A stretch of DNA of 64,000 bases from Thalassoglobus sp. JC818 (lineage in GTDB: Bacteria; Planctomycetota; Planctomycetia; Planctomycetales; Planctomycetaceae), in NCBI RefSeq assembly GCF_040717535.1, contig NZ_JBFEFI010000001.1:434001-498000 (forward strand), read 5' to 3'. This document shows, one piece after another, positions 1 through 7,893 of the stretch. A program made the translations under genes and the position numbers. How positions within the stretch are numbered: position 1 is the stretch's first letter; each line of letters opens with the position of its first letter. Below the pieces are notes generated by a model. It saw only the letters and a program-made list of their open reading frames with translations, was not told the DNA's origin and ran no database searches.

Positions 1-441
1 ACAACACCGGAAGCGATCGCTCTGACGAGGATTTCCCGAGGGCATGGAGCCGCGGCGAAGCGGCCAACAGCGATGCAACTGCTCCATCAATTGAAGTGGC
101 AAACACGTGATATGCGATTCAACAATGATGCGGCCCGCGAACTTCAATCAGTAAACGATGACATCCAAGCCTGTGAACTGCAACTACGAGATCCGCACAT
201 TCCGATCGAAGCGGAACGCTACCTCGAGTCTGAACTTCAGAAGTTGTCGTCTCGCCGGAATCTTATTCAAGACGCACATTTCAACAGCATCTTGAGAACC
301 CCCGCCGCACACGTGTTGCGGAACGCCTACCGCATGTCTCAGGAAGAAATTGTGGCACTCGTCGACGCACCGAACAGCGAAGAATACGACGAAATCGGAG
401 CAAAGCTGATCGGAGAATATCAGGCCGAACTCACGCAATGA
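1..441 (+). CDS. Helical hypothetical protein, probably 5'-truncated, first gene of T3SS accessory run
   Basis: The frame is open from base 1 to the TGA at 439-441, so the gene may begin left of the window; the first ATG inside is at 73 and has no convincing ribosome binding site. The visible 146 residues are charged and predicted mostly helical, with a coiled-coil-like stretch in the middle (regular Leu/Glu/Arg spacing around 'ESELQKLSSRRNLI'). No family is recognised. The stop overlaps the ATG of the next gene by 4 bp (ATGA), indicating translational coupling to a putative secretion chaperone. A small coiled-coil T3SS component (SctO-like stalk protein) is conceivable from size and context only; that is inference. 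Confidence 0.55.
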   Translation, partial: TTPEAIALTRISRGHGAAAKRPTAMQLLHQLKWQTRDMRFNNDAARELQSVNDDIQACELQLRDPHIPIEAERYLESELQKLSSRRNLIQDAHFNSILRTPAAHVLRNAYRMSQEEIVALVDAPNSEEYDEIGAKLIGEYQAELTQ

Positions 442-1058
442 AATCTTTGGAATACAACAGCACAACGTACTTAAATAGTTTATTAGAAAGGGAAGCGATG
501 ACCGCTATTGAACGCATCGCGGAGAGTCTGGAAGGCTCCGGGTACAAACCTGTCCTGGCTGATTCTGTAGAAACTCAAAAATCGCTCAGCACACTCGTTG
601 TGCCGTTTCGACCCGATGAGTTGGGTCGTGAATACTCCCTCTTCATTGAGGTGATGCCAGCAGAATCACAAGACGCGGTCGAGTTCATTCACTTCTCGCT
701 CATCTATCCATTCGTGATCGATCATGTTGATTGCGTCCCAGAGGTGATTCGGACACTCTTTCTTTTGAATCGCTTTCTGCCAGTTGGTCGACATCAGTTC
801 TGCGAACAGACTCCCGCTGTCTTCTTTCAGTATCAACTGGTGGTTTCCGGCGCCATGACCGTCGACCCTGATTTGATTCGTGAAGTCGTCGACATGATTG
901 GTTTCTTTACTCGCAACCACGGACGTTTCATCAGTCGAATATTTCAAGGAGAGATCAATGCCGAGCAATTCATCGAAGAGCTCGAAGTGAAAGGGATCGC
1001 GATTCCTCCACTGTTCGGCATCTCGGAGAGAAACGAAGTGAATGCATCATTGAGTTGA
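438..1058 (+). CDS. Putative T3SS chaperone-like protein (YbjN/CesT-like fold)
   Basis: 206 residues if translated from the ATG overlapping the previous stop; an internal ATG at 498 has a better ribosome binding site (AGAAAGGGA) and would give 186 residues. The pattern is alpha/beta with an early amphipathic helix, a strand-rich core ('LSTLVVPFRPDE', 'YSLFIEVMP', 'VEFIHFSLIYPF'), then 'RTLFLLNRFLPVGRHQF' and a C-terminal helix. This strand-helix-strand order resembles the YbjN and CesT chaperone folds, where the 'LLxxNxxLPxG' segment is characteristic. It sits between a coiled-coil gene and a clearer CesT gene, supporting a role as a cytoplasmic secretion chaperone. Assignment is by pattern only. 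Confidence 0.6.
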   Translation: MKSLEYNSTTYLNSLLEREAMTAIERIAESLEGSGYKPVLADSVETQKSLSTLVVPFRPDELGREYSLFIEVMPAESQDAVEFIHFSLIYPFVIDHVDCVPEVIRTLFLLNRFLPVGRHQFCEQTPAVFFQYQLVVSGAMTVDPDLIREVVDMIGFFTRNHGRFISRIFQGEINAEQFIEELEVKGIAIPPLFGISERNEVNASLS

Positions 1059-1097
1059 CGAGTTTTCGTGCTTCGCCACATCGAAAGAGCAAGAAGA

Positions 1098-1502
1098 ATG
1101 ACAATGGAAGAACTGCAAATCTGGTCACGAAATTATGGCGTTGAGAATTTTCATGGAGCTTGCAGCTTCACCTACAACGATGACTTCGGTTTCCGAATTG
1201 AAGCGACCGAAGGCGGACGATTTGTGATGCTTTCGTCAACGATTGCAACTGTTTCCATTCAATCCGAGAGCGATCTGTTTCGGCAGTTGCTGCGATGGAA
1301 TCATCTTGGAGTAAAAACTCAGGGCGCGTCGTTTTCGCTCGACGAAACTGGAGAGAACATCGTGTTGTGGATCATGATTTCGATTGACGACCTTGACCCT
1401 GCTGAGTTCGATCGAGTGGTCGGATCATTCCTGGATCTGTCCGAGCAGTTTGCTAAGGCAGTGCGACAAATGGACGAAAGCAATATTGCAGAGGTTCTCT
1501 GA
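1098..1502 (+). CDS. CesT-family type III secretion chaperone
   Basis: Small cytoplasmic chaperone of the Tir/CesT class, which binds the N-terminus of a T3SS substrate as a homodimer. Visible features: N-terminal helix ('MEELQIWSRNYG'), beta strands 'CSFTYND' and 'FGFRIEA', a central helix 'LFRQLLRWNHLG', the hallmark segment 'GASFSLDETGENIVLWI', then an acidic helix 'DDLDPAEFDRVVGSFLDL'. The usual length is 130-160 residues. I chose ATG 1098 (134 aa) over an in-frame GTG at 1068 because purine-rich AGAAG precedes it. The bilobed membrane protein encoded convergently at 1521-2786 is a possible client. Confidence 0.8.
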   Translation: MTMEELQIWSRNYGVENFHGACSFTYNDDFGFRIEATEGGRFVMLSSTIATVSIQSESDLFRQLLRWNHLGVKTQGASFSLDETGENIVLWIMISIDDLDPAEFDRVVGSFLDLSEQFAKAVRQMDESNIAEVL

Positions 1503-1520
1503 CTGCCATTATCGCTGCGG

Positions 1521-2786
1521 CTAATCACCTGTATCGGATGACTTTTCTCGACTCGTGCCTGTCGAACTAGACGATTCAAGGTCTGTTAAACTCACGTCAG
1601 TTTCAAGCTCGCCTCTGTCAGCGTTTTCAGTATTGCTGACTTCGTCCTCATCCAGGACTTTTCTTAGCAACTCGTCCGACTCGAAGTAGTACTCGTCTAA
1701 GTCAAAATTGATTGGAACTTTCGCACCGCGTTTTGGAGGGCCAACTGCATTCAGTTCCCTGATATAACGTTCTCTTTCTGCCTCTTCGAACTGTTTTCGA
1801 TCCTTTTTCGACTGCTTGACGTCATGAATGAGAATCGGTGCGCTGACGGCAGCACCGGCAAGACATGAGGAGACAATGACGGTCAACGCAATGGACCCGA
1901 TGACCCAGCCGACCGGTCCGGACGCAATTCCGAGAATGGAAGCGATCGTAAGTACCGTTCCTTTCGCGGTGATTGCAGCCACAATTCCACTCCCAAGTGC
2001 CAGTCCAGCGTTCGCTGCCAAACCGGCGACCAATCCTCGTTTGAACCACTTCTCCCCACGATGCAGGACCGTCACTTCATGTCCAACCAGTGACTCGTTA
2101 TCCGGAACCTGCACAGAGTCCTGACAAACCAAAGGCACCATCTCCACTTGGCGGACTTCTCCGTGCGTATTTCTTCGCCAACCAAACAAACGAATTTTCG
2201 ACGTCCCCCTCGTCGTCTCAGTTCCGAAGTCCTGTGAATCGAGTGTCGAATCCATCGAATGAGAAATATCTGGATCTGGTAGCTGTAGCGTCAAGTCGCG
2301 AAGACTCTCGAAAGAAAACGATGGTTGTCCCAAGTGTTCGGGTGACGAGATTTCGTCCTCATTTTCGCTGGATGGATTCACCAGGCGAACCGTCATTTCG
2401 TGAGACTCTTCGATCGCTTCAGAGTGATTGGGGCGTGGGGACAAGGTCAGTGGAGACGTGAACTGACTGGAAGAGGCAGTCGTCGAATTCGAGGGATTCG
2501 GCGATTCCTCCTGATGAAAACCGTTCACACCCTTTCGACCGCGACGAGCTGCAGCGATTGAGCCGGCAAAAATGGCATCGAGATCATGAGCTCCCGGACG
2601 ATACCAGCGTAAGTGAAACTTACCCTCTTGTTCCTGATTTACTTGATTGATCTGGGTGCCGAGTTCGGAGTCGATACTGCCAATCGAATCCTGCGAGTCC
2701 ATCGACATTCTTTGCTGTTCATTCTCATGAAAGAAGTCGTTGTTACGCAGTGGGTCGTTCTGGCTCGACAGCGACTGGAATGCCAT
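1521..2786 (-). CDS. Candidate T3SS-exported membrane protein with bilobed hydrophobic hairpin
   Basis: 421 residues, unrecognised. The ATG at 2786 follows a CGAGG-type ribosome binding site. The first 220 residues are hydrophilic and Ser/Asn/Glu-rich, predicted disordered. At about residues 250-320 there are two adjacent Gly/Ala-rich hydrophobic segments ('GLVAGLAANAGLALGSG' and 'TIASILGIASGPVGWVIG' with 'LTVIVSSCLAGAAVSAPIL') forming a tight hairpin, followed by a Lys/Arg/Glu-rich helix and an acidic Ser-rich tail. There is no signal peptide. A soluble N-terminus plus a single bilobed hairpin is seen in chlamydial Inc proteins and T3SS translocators or membrane effectors. With CesT genes next door, I infer a secreted substrate; function unknown. 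Confidence 0.6.
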   Translation of the reverse strand: MAFQSLSSQNDPLRNNDFFHENEQQRMSMDSQDSIGSIDSELGTQINQVNQEQEGKFHLRWYRPGAHDLDAIFAGSIAAARRGRKGVNGFHQEESPNPSNSTTASSSQFTSPLTLSPRPNHSEAIEESHEMTVRLVNPSSENEDEISSPEHLGQPSFSFESLRDLTLQLPDPDISHSMDSTLDSQDFGTETTRGTSKIRLFGWRRNTHGEVRQVEMVPLVCQDSVQVPDNESLVGHEVTVLHRGEKWFKRGLVAGLAANAGLALGSGIVAAITAKGTVLTIASILGIASGPVGWVIGSIALTVIVSSCLAGAAVSAPILIHDVKQSKKDRKQFEEAERERYIRELNAVGPPKRGAKVPINFDLDEYYFESDELLRKVLDEDEVSNTENADRGELETDVSLTDLESSSSTGTSREKSSDTGD

Positions 2787-3025
2787 GAGTTGGCCTCGAT
2801 TGGGTGTAAAGATCTATCGCCTCTTATACGGAACGTGCCATCTCTGCGTTTCTTGCAAACGAGAACCTCAAACACTGGGTGCAAGTTCCATCGTCGAAAT
2901 TCGTACATAACAGTCGGAGCGATTCGTCGCATGAGTCCCATCAATTCGAATCAAACGTTGACTTCCAGCAACTGCAGTTCTGTCTTGAAAATGTCAATAC
3001 TTCCGATCGCTTGGAAAGGTGTGTC
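2787..3025. other. Divergent intergenic region
   Basis: Separates the minus-strand hairpin protein from the plus-strand operon starting at 3026, so it should hold divergent promoters. I see no convincing -35/-10 pair or palindromic operator by eye. Confidence 0.4.
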
Positions 3026-3676
3026 ATGTCGACCTATTCCCAACTGACCACAAACGAAGCCGACGAACATGCGCGAATTGTGGATGAGTTGCAGCCGGAG
3101 AAGAATGACGCTGAATCCCAATCTGGAAGGATCTTCGAGAAAACTGTGGAACCGATCGAAGTGGGGCCGGATATGGAATTCACACGGGAGTCACTGATCC
3201 GCAACCGCTTTCTAATCCGGGCGGGACGCATCACGGATCGTCAGATCTCGCAGGCAGTAGAACTTCTACGCAAGAACCCAAGTGTCAAACAGTTTCTGCT
3301 GTCGTTGCTGAAAAAACGCAGGAGCCTGAATCACGTTCGGTCTGGAAGTTCGGCATTGACGCGTCGAAATCGAGAAGAATTAGACGAGCGTCTTGTGCAA
3401 CAGCGTCTTCTCTCGATGAAACAACAAACCGAAGAAATGGCTTGGAACGAAGCTGAGCACGAAATTCAGGAACAACACCTGGAACATCTTCAGTTCGCGG
3501 AAGACCTGCAACGCATGATCGCTTTTAACCGCCATTTCGACACCACGCTGATTGACTCGATAATTTCTCACAGCGAGGTCACGAAATCGCTCATCGAAGA
3601 TCAACAATTAATAAACGCTGCAATCGAGGCACTCCCAAAGACAACGAGTCCAATTCACGGACTGCAAGATCCATAG
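3026..3676 (+). CDS. Helical hypothetical protein in T3SS accessory operon
   Basis: 216 residues from the ATG at 3026, chosen because GGAAAGGTG lies just upstream; the frame is open further 5' but with no comparable signal. No signal peptide or membrane segment. After an acidic N-terminal third there is a basic helical region ('KQFLLSLLKKRRSLNHVRSG') and then a long Gln/Glu/His-rich coiled-coil-like stretch (about residues 120-180). The family is not recognised. Being first gene of the plus-strand run leading to the tip-like and needle-sized proteins, it may be a cytosolic regulator, gatekeeper or stalk component of the secretion system; that is position-based inference only. Confidence 0.6.
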   Translation: MSTYSQLTTNEADEHARIVDELQPEKNDAESQSGRIFEKTVEPIEVGPDMEFTRESLIRNRFLIRAGRITDRQISQAVELLRKNPSVKQFLLSLLKKRRSLNHVRSGSSALTRRNREELDERLVQQRLLSMKQQTEEMAWNEAEHEIQEQHLEHLQFAEDLQRMIAFNRHFDTTLIDSIISHSEVTKSLIEDQQLINAAIEALPKTTSPIHGLQDP

Positions 3677-3735
3677 AATTCAAGCGTACTTTTCGGAAAG
3701 TCAACACGTCATTTATCTGCGTTTATCGACGCCTC

Positions 3736-4188
3736 TTGGAACTTCTAAGACAGAAACTCGGCCAGATGTTGCAAAAAGAAAGTCGCCAAATTGACGTCAA
3801 CGACGTCCACAATGCCTGTGAGGTGATTGAAAAAATCATCAATGGGATGCACACCAAACAGCAAAACAGTCCAGCCATGCACGCGCTTGTTGCTGCAAAA
3901 CGTGAGCATGATCCGGTTCGGCGGGTGAACCAACGCGTGAATGCAATCCGCGAGGGCTATGCCGAGATGAAACTGACGGTCGATCGTCTCAGTCAACTAT
4001 TGCGAGAGAAAATGAGCAACATGGATACCCCAGAGATCTCTCCAGAAGCTCAGGCCGAGCTTCAAGCTCTCAAAGACTCCATTCGCAAGAAGATTCGCAA
4101 GCGCGCAGAGGAGGAAATGGCTCGCCAATATCCGGAACAGTCTGCTAGCAAGAAACGCAAACCACCTCGGAATCGGATGACGGTCTGA
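3736..4188 (+). CDS. Small basic coiled-coil hypothetical protein
   Basis: 150 residues from a TTG at 3736, or 140 from the ATG at 3766; neither has a strong ribosome binding site. Predicted all-helical: 'VHNACEVIEKIINGMH' and 'MKLTVDRLSQLLREKM' are heptad-like, and the C-terminus is very basic (many Lys/Arg after 'IRKKIRKRAEEEMARQ', ending 'SKKRKPPRNRMTV'). No signal peptide and no recognised domain. It lies 43 bp before the first tip-like gene on the same strand. Size, helix content and position fit a small cytoplasmic or exported T3SS component, but homology is not apparent. Confidence 0.5.
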   Translation: MELLRQKLGQMLQKESRQIDVNDVHNACEVIEKIINGMHTKQQNSPAMHALVAAKREHDPVRRVNQRVNAIREGYAEMKLTVDRLSQLLREKMSNMDTPEISPEAQAELQALKDSIRKKIRKRAEEEMARQYPEQSASKKRKPPRNRMTV

Positions 4189-4231
4189 ATCGATGGCGCC
4201 CCCACTTTGATGAATTGAATGGTCCTGACTC

Positions 4232-5656
4232 ATGTCCAGCTACACCGATCTCGCGCTTGATCCTACATCGATCCGTGTCGATCTTATCAATCTCGGAATT
4301 GATGAAAGTCTCTACAGCGACTCGGAGCTAAAGAGTGTCATGACCGTCTCGGACATCATTCTTCGAAACGAGATTACTAACAAGACCGATGAGCTCGAAC
4401 TGGAGATGTATGACTTTGAGATCCAATCGGGCAAGTTGCAGGCTTCTCAGATCTTCTTTAACGAATTGATGACGACGCTCGACAACGAGAGCGTCACGCT
4501 CGCTGGTCTGATGGACTTCATGACAAAGGATTACACGTTCTTGAATATCGGCGACGCCTCGAAGATGACGCTGGACTACGAAATCACTTCTCCGGAGTTG
4601 ACAGTGGCGGGATTTGGTCCTGACGCGACAGCAACATATTCAACAATGCAGGATTACTTGGACGCACTGACAGGAGGTGACTATCAGGCTTTGCTCCTCG
4701 GCCTCAAGGCTGCCATGGACGAGGGCGCATTCGAGTCGGCGATCTCGGGAATCTACAATGGCACGACAGGCATCGAGCAAGTGAATGTCTACTCCTCTTG
4801 GACGGACTTCGCGGACGGTTCGTTGAGTTACTCTGTCAAGGTCGCGAATGAAGATAGTTCCGCCCCCACCGTCTACCTAGGTCTGGACGAAGTTCGCGAA
4901 TATCTGATTGCGAAAGCACTTCAGACATCAGGATTCATTGGAGAAGATGTTTACATCGAGCCCGTAATTTTCGCCAGCAGCTCTCAACCAGCTCAAGCTG
5001 GAGCACTAGCAAATGAGTTTGCGACCTGGCATCAGCTTTTTTACGGAAAGACGACGATCGCATTTGACGCAACAGCCGGGACTCTGACCGTTGACTACAA
5101 CGCTCCCGCAGCGACAAGTGAGTTTGGCTACAACCTCACCGACTACTTCGACGACACACCTGTCCGCGTCGAATACTGGGAAAACGCGAACAAAATCACG
5201 AGCAGCTGGGATAAAAAATTCAATACTGATCTGACTGACAGCAATTCAGAGACGATCGAACCCTTCGAAAGTGAAACTTTCAATGCTTATCTCGTCATGA
5301 CAGCTGCGTATGCATACGACGATTTGAGTGACGCGTTTGACCTCACGTCCGGCAAGCGAAATCCGCTCAGCGACGGGGCTCCCAAGGTCTCATGGGAATA
5401 CCGATGGGACGACAAACGCTGGAGCGACTTCTCAGGTGATTCTGTGCTTGATGAAGACTACATGGAACGGGAGTCCATCAAAGAACTCTACACAGACATC
5501 GGTGGTGGGGTGGAGGGCTTCGCCGCTCAAGGAGAGCTAAACCTGCTATCGATCAGCACATTGCTGACTGAATGGAGTGAGTACCACGCCGGGTGGGACA
5601 CAATACACAAATACGTCACCGATGCCATCGACCGTGTCATCGAAATGATGAAATAA
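4232..5656 (+). CDS. Acidic tip-like protein, paralogue 1
   Basis: 474 residues, strongly acidic, almost Cys-free and without signal peptide, as expected of type III-exported extracellular proteins. The N-terminus has a motif shared with the next gene ('LDPTSIRVDLINLGID' versus 'FDPATIKQDLVDLGIE'), then a long amphipathic helix (about residues 45-80). The centre is beta-rich with a shared 'SGFIGEDVYIEPVIF...FYGKTTI' block, and the C-terminus is a helix ('LLTEWSEYHAGWDTIHKYV'). Helix at both ends around a globular middle resembles the architecture of needle-tip proteins (LcrV, IpaD, SipD), though these are shorter (about 320-340 residues) and I see no direct sequence match. Likely co-transcribed with the genes to 7861. 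Confidence 0.65.
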   Translation: MSSYTDLALDPTSIRVDLINLGIDESLYSDSELKSVMTVSDIILRNEITNKTDELELEMYDFEIQSGKLQASQIFFNELMTTLDNESVTLAGLMDFMTKDYTFLNIGDASKMTLDYEITSPELTVAGFGPDATATYSTMQDYLDALTGGDYQALLLGLKAAMDEGAFESAISGIYNGTTGIEQVNVYSSWTDFADGSLSYSVKVANEDSSAPTVYLGLDEVREYLIAKALQTSGFIGEDVYIEPVIFASSSQPAQAGALANEFATWHQLFYGKTTIAFDATAGTLTVDYNAPAATSEFGYNLTDYFDDTPVRVEYWENANKITSSWDKKFNTDLTDSNSETIEPFESETFNAYLVMTAAYAYDDLSDAFDLTSGKRNPLSDGAPKVSWEYRWDDKRWSDFSGDSVLDEDYMERESIKELYTDIGGGVEGFAAQGELNLLSISTLLTEWSEYHAGWDTIHKYVTDAIDRVIEMMK

Positions 5657-5700
5657 TCGCTTCAAGTGAACTATTAACTCAGGTATTCGAGCACAAAGCT

Positions 5701-6960
5701 ATGTCGACTGATTTTGCAGATCTCGGTTTCGATCCCGCGACAATTAAACAGGACTTGGTCGATCTGGGAATCGAAGTCTATGACGAACTTGGAAACGACC
5801 TCTACACCGATGGGGAGTTGGAGAGCCTTGCATTTGTGACAAACGTAGTTGTCCTCGATGCGATCACTGCGAAGTCGACTGATATTGAAGAACTTCTGTC
5901 AGCTTATGAAATTGAGACAGACAAACTGTCAGCGATGCAAGAGGTTCTCAATAACCTGCGAGACTATCTAACTCCGGACGATGCCACAAAGGCAGACCTG
6001 ATTCAGTTCCTGGAAGTAGAAACCACCTTCATTGACTCGCTCAACGCAGAATCAACGGATCTCAGCGAGGTCCCGATTGATGTATCCGACTTACTGGGCG
6101 GGGGAACAATCACGTTCGAAAACCTTGAAGATTTCCTGGATGCCCTTGATTCCAACACTTACATGACCGCAGACGATGTTCAATATGGCGAGTCGTTCAA
6201 CATATACAATCTTTTCGCAATTGACAACTTATCATCATCGCCATTTATAGATGATGGATTCATAAGCTTCGATCCAACAACAGGTAATGTTCAGTATTCA
6301 TTGGTTGGCACGGTCGGCATGTTGGTCACACTAAGTACTGAGCAATTTGAAAACTATATCATTGCTTCGGTCTTGCAACTTGCAGGATTCATCGGCTCCG
6401 ACGTTGTTTTGCATCCAGTGATGTTCGATGATTCAAATCCAAACAATATCACACAATTCATGCAACTTTACTTCGGCAAGGTCGGCATCGAACGTGATAC
6501 TGACGCCGGAACCATCAGTGTCACGTATAATGGTTCTGCGGCAATGCGGGAAATGGGAATCGAAGTCAATGAGTACAGCGAATATCTCAACGACGAGAGC
6601 ACCCTGGGGTTTCCAGAACCATTGAGAGGGGAAGAAGACAGCGCCTTCTTTCGACTTACAGGATATTATGCCTTTGATGATCGAGAGGACATGTGGGACT
6701 GGGGTGGAGTCTCTGCAAGCAGTCGATCTTGGTCAGCGTATGCTGATGAGGACCTAAATGATGATTTCAAGAGCGAAGACATCGACGTTCTTCTGGAAGC
6801 TGCGGCAACGGCGATCGAAAGTCAATCGACGTCAACAGAAGTTGCACTTCTCTATACCAACTCAGCAATCACTGAGTGGGGCGAACTCAACGATGTGTGG
6901 GATTTAATTCATCAATACGTCCATGATGCTCTCCAGCGAGCCAGCAACAACAGCGCATAA
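5701..6960 (+). CDS. Acidic tip-like protein, paralogue 2
   Basis: 419 residues from ATG 5701; an earlier in-frame extension overlaps the previous gene and lacks the conserved N-terminal motif. It is a divergent paralogue of the preceding product: both share the N-terminal '[LF]xDPxxIxxDLxxLGI' motif, the '[YT]xDxEL' segment, a long helix, the central 'GFIGSDVVLHPVMF...LYFGKVGI' block and the C-terminal 'ITEWGELNDVWDLIHQYVHDAL' helix. Acidic, no Cys-rich or membrane segment, no signal peptide. The duplication suggests two variants of one extracellular structure (hetero-oligomeric tip or alternative tips) or a repeated substrate. The starts of the two genes lie 1.47 kb apart; 44 bp separate the first stop from this ATG. 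Confidence 0.65.
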   Translation: MSTDFADLGFDPATIKQDLVDLGIEVYDELGNDLYTDGELESLAFVTNVVVLDAITAKSTDIEELLSAYEIETDKLSAMQEVLNNLRDYLTPDDATKADLIQFLEVETTFIDSLNAESTDLSEVPIDVSDLLGGGTITFENLEDFLDALDSNTYMTADDVQYGESFNIYNLFAIDNLSSSPFIDDGFISFDPTTGNVQYSLVGTVGMLVTLSTEQFENYIIASVLQLAGFIGSDVVLHPVMFDDSNPNNITQFMQLYFGKVGIERDTDAGTISVTYNGSAAMREMGIEVNEYSEYLNDESTLGFPEPLRGEEDSAFFRLTGYYAFDDREDMWDWGGVSASSRSWSAYADEDLNDDFKSEDIDVLLEAAATAIESQSTSTEVALLYTNSAITEWGELNDVWDLIHQYVHDALQRASNNSA

Positions 6961-7000
6961 CGTTCGAGAATGACAAAGGCGGCAAGTTGAGGAACTTCCG

Positions 7001-7501
7001 ATGAGCACAATTGAAGTCGTCACCGGCAGCTATATTGATGGTGAACTGAACGATGTTGATATCGATCCGATGTTTGCATTGATCGAACTGGTGTCAGACG
7101 TCGCTGAGGACTTTCTGAGTTGGTACGAAGAAACAACAGACTTTCTGGAGGAAAGCAACGACTGGATGGTCTGGCTGAGCGGAGTGACAGCACAGGGCAG
7201 AAGTTTCAGTGATGAATCACTCAGCGAAAGAACTGAGTTTACCGAGTGGCTGGATTCGATTGGATTTGACTTCAAGCAGTATTTCAACACCAGCAGTTCG
7301 ATCACCACCAAAATCAAAAGCGACTACGAAGTCTCCGAGGTTCTTGAGTTGCTCAGCCTGGAGATTGAAAGTCTATCTTCGCATACAGATCAAGTTTCAT
7401 TGTTTTCAAACGCTCTCATTGGAGACGTGGAGGATGGAAACAATGAGTTCATGAACATTGTGGATACGCTTCGAAGTTCTGCACGCGGACACATCCGCTA
7501 A
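7001..7501 (+). CDS. Small acidic helical protein in tip/needle cluster
   Basis: 166 residues, ATG 7001 preceded by a GAGGAA-type ribosome binding site. Acidic, rich in Ser, Glu and Asp, no cysteine, no signal peptide, predicted largely helical ('FALIELVSDVAEDFLSWY', 'VLELLSLEIESLSSH'). The family is not recognised. It follows the tip-like pair by 40 bp and precedes the needle/rod-sized gene, so it is probably part of the extracellular needle assembly or an early substrate; a hairpin separates it from the next gene. The role is inferred from neighbours alone. Confidence 0.6.
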   Translation: MSTIEVVTGSYIDGELNDVDIDPMFALIELVSDVAEDFLSWYEETTDFLEESNDWMVWLSGVTAQGRSFSDESLSERTEFTEWLDSIGFDFKQYFNTSSSITTKIKSDYEVSEVLELLSLEIESLSSHTDQVSLFSNALIGDVEDGNNEFMNIVDTLRSSARGHIR

Positions 7502-7556
7502 GTTGAACGTGAAATCATTGAGGACTTTCACACTGTAAGACATTGCATCCCCCCCA

Positions 7557-7586
7557 TCCTCTCCCTGAAAGGGGAGGGGACCTTTT
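7557..7586 (+). terminator. GC-rich hairpin with short T-run, possible attenuator/terminator
   Basis: Arms 7557-7565 and 7572-7580 can pair over 9 bp (one G-T wobble) around a 6-nt loop, followed by CCTTTTC. The stem is strong but the T-run is only four bases, so partial termination inside the operon, or protection of the upstream mRNA 3' end, is as likely as full termination. The purine-rich arm could also belong to a dispersed repeat. Confidence 0.45.
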
Positions 7587-7624
7587 CGAACAACTGTCAA
7601 ACAGCACTAGATCGCGGATAAACC

Positions 7625-7861
7625 ATGACTGAAATCAACTCATTCGGAACGGCAGAAGAAGTGATTCCGACCTATGATCCGATGTCGTCAGTGTCCGAAG
7701 CGGATGCTCAGCAATTCGCTCAGCTTGTTGATGAAGGAACGTCACTCGAAGATGAAATCACGATGCAGAAGCAATACGAGAAGAATTTTCAGACGATCTC
7801 GTATCTGTTCATGAAAGGAATCTATGATCACATCGAAGATGAGATTGGAAAACAGCAGTAA
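7625..7861 (+). CDS. Needle (SctF)- or inner rod (SctI)-like small protein
   Basis: 78 residues, ATG 7625. The size matches T3SS needle (about 80 aa) and inner-rod subunits. There is no signal peptide and no cysteine. The N-terminal half has 'SEADAQQFAQLVDEG', reminiscent of the 'D..F...' motif of SctI rods, and the C-terminal helix 'SYLFMKGIYDHIEDEI' aligns in pattern with the 'S..VKxxKDxxxxI' C-terminus of needle proteins such as YscF and PrgI. I cannot decide between the two. It is last in the plus-strand run and faces the convergent secretin gene, 32 bp away. If correct, this is the polymer through which the tip and translocator proteins of this window would be exported. Confidence 0.55.
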   Translation: MTEINSFGTAEEVIPTYDPMSSVSEADAQQFAQLVDEGTSLEDEITMQKQYEKNFQTISYLFMKGIYDHIEDEIGKQQ

Positions 7862-7893
7862 AGTCCTGCAACATCCTTGAACAGAAATCGACT

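Noticed and set aside
2090-2461. 123-codon plus-strand open frame within the hairpin-protein gene
   Set aside because: No ribosome binding site, biased shadow composition, and the minus-strand gene spans it with coherent domains.
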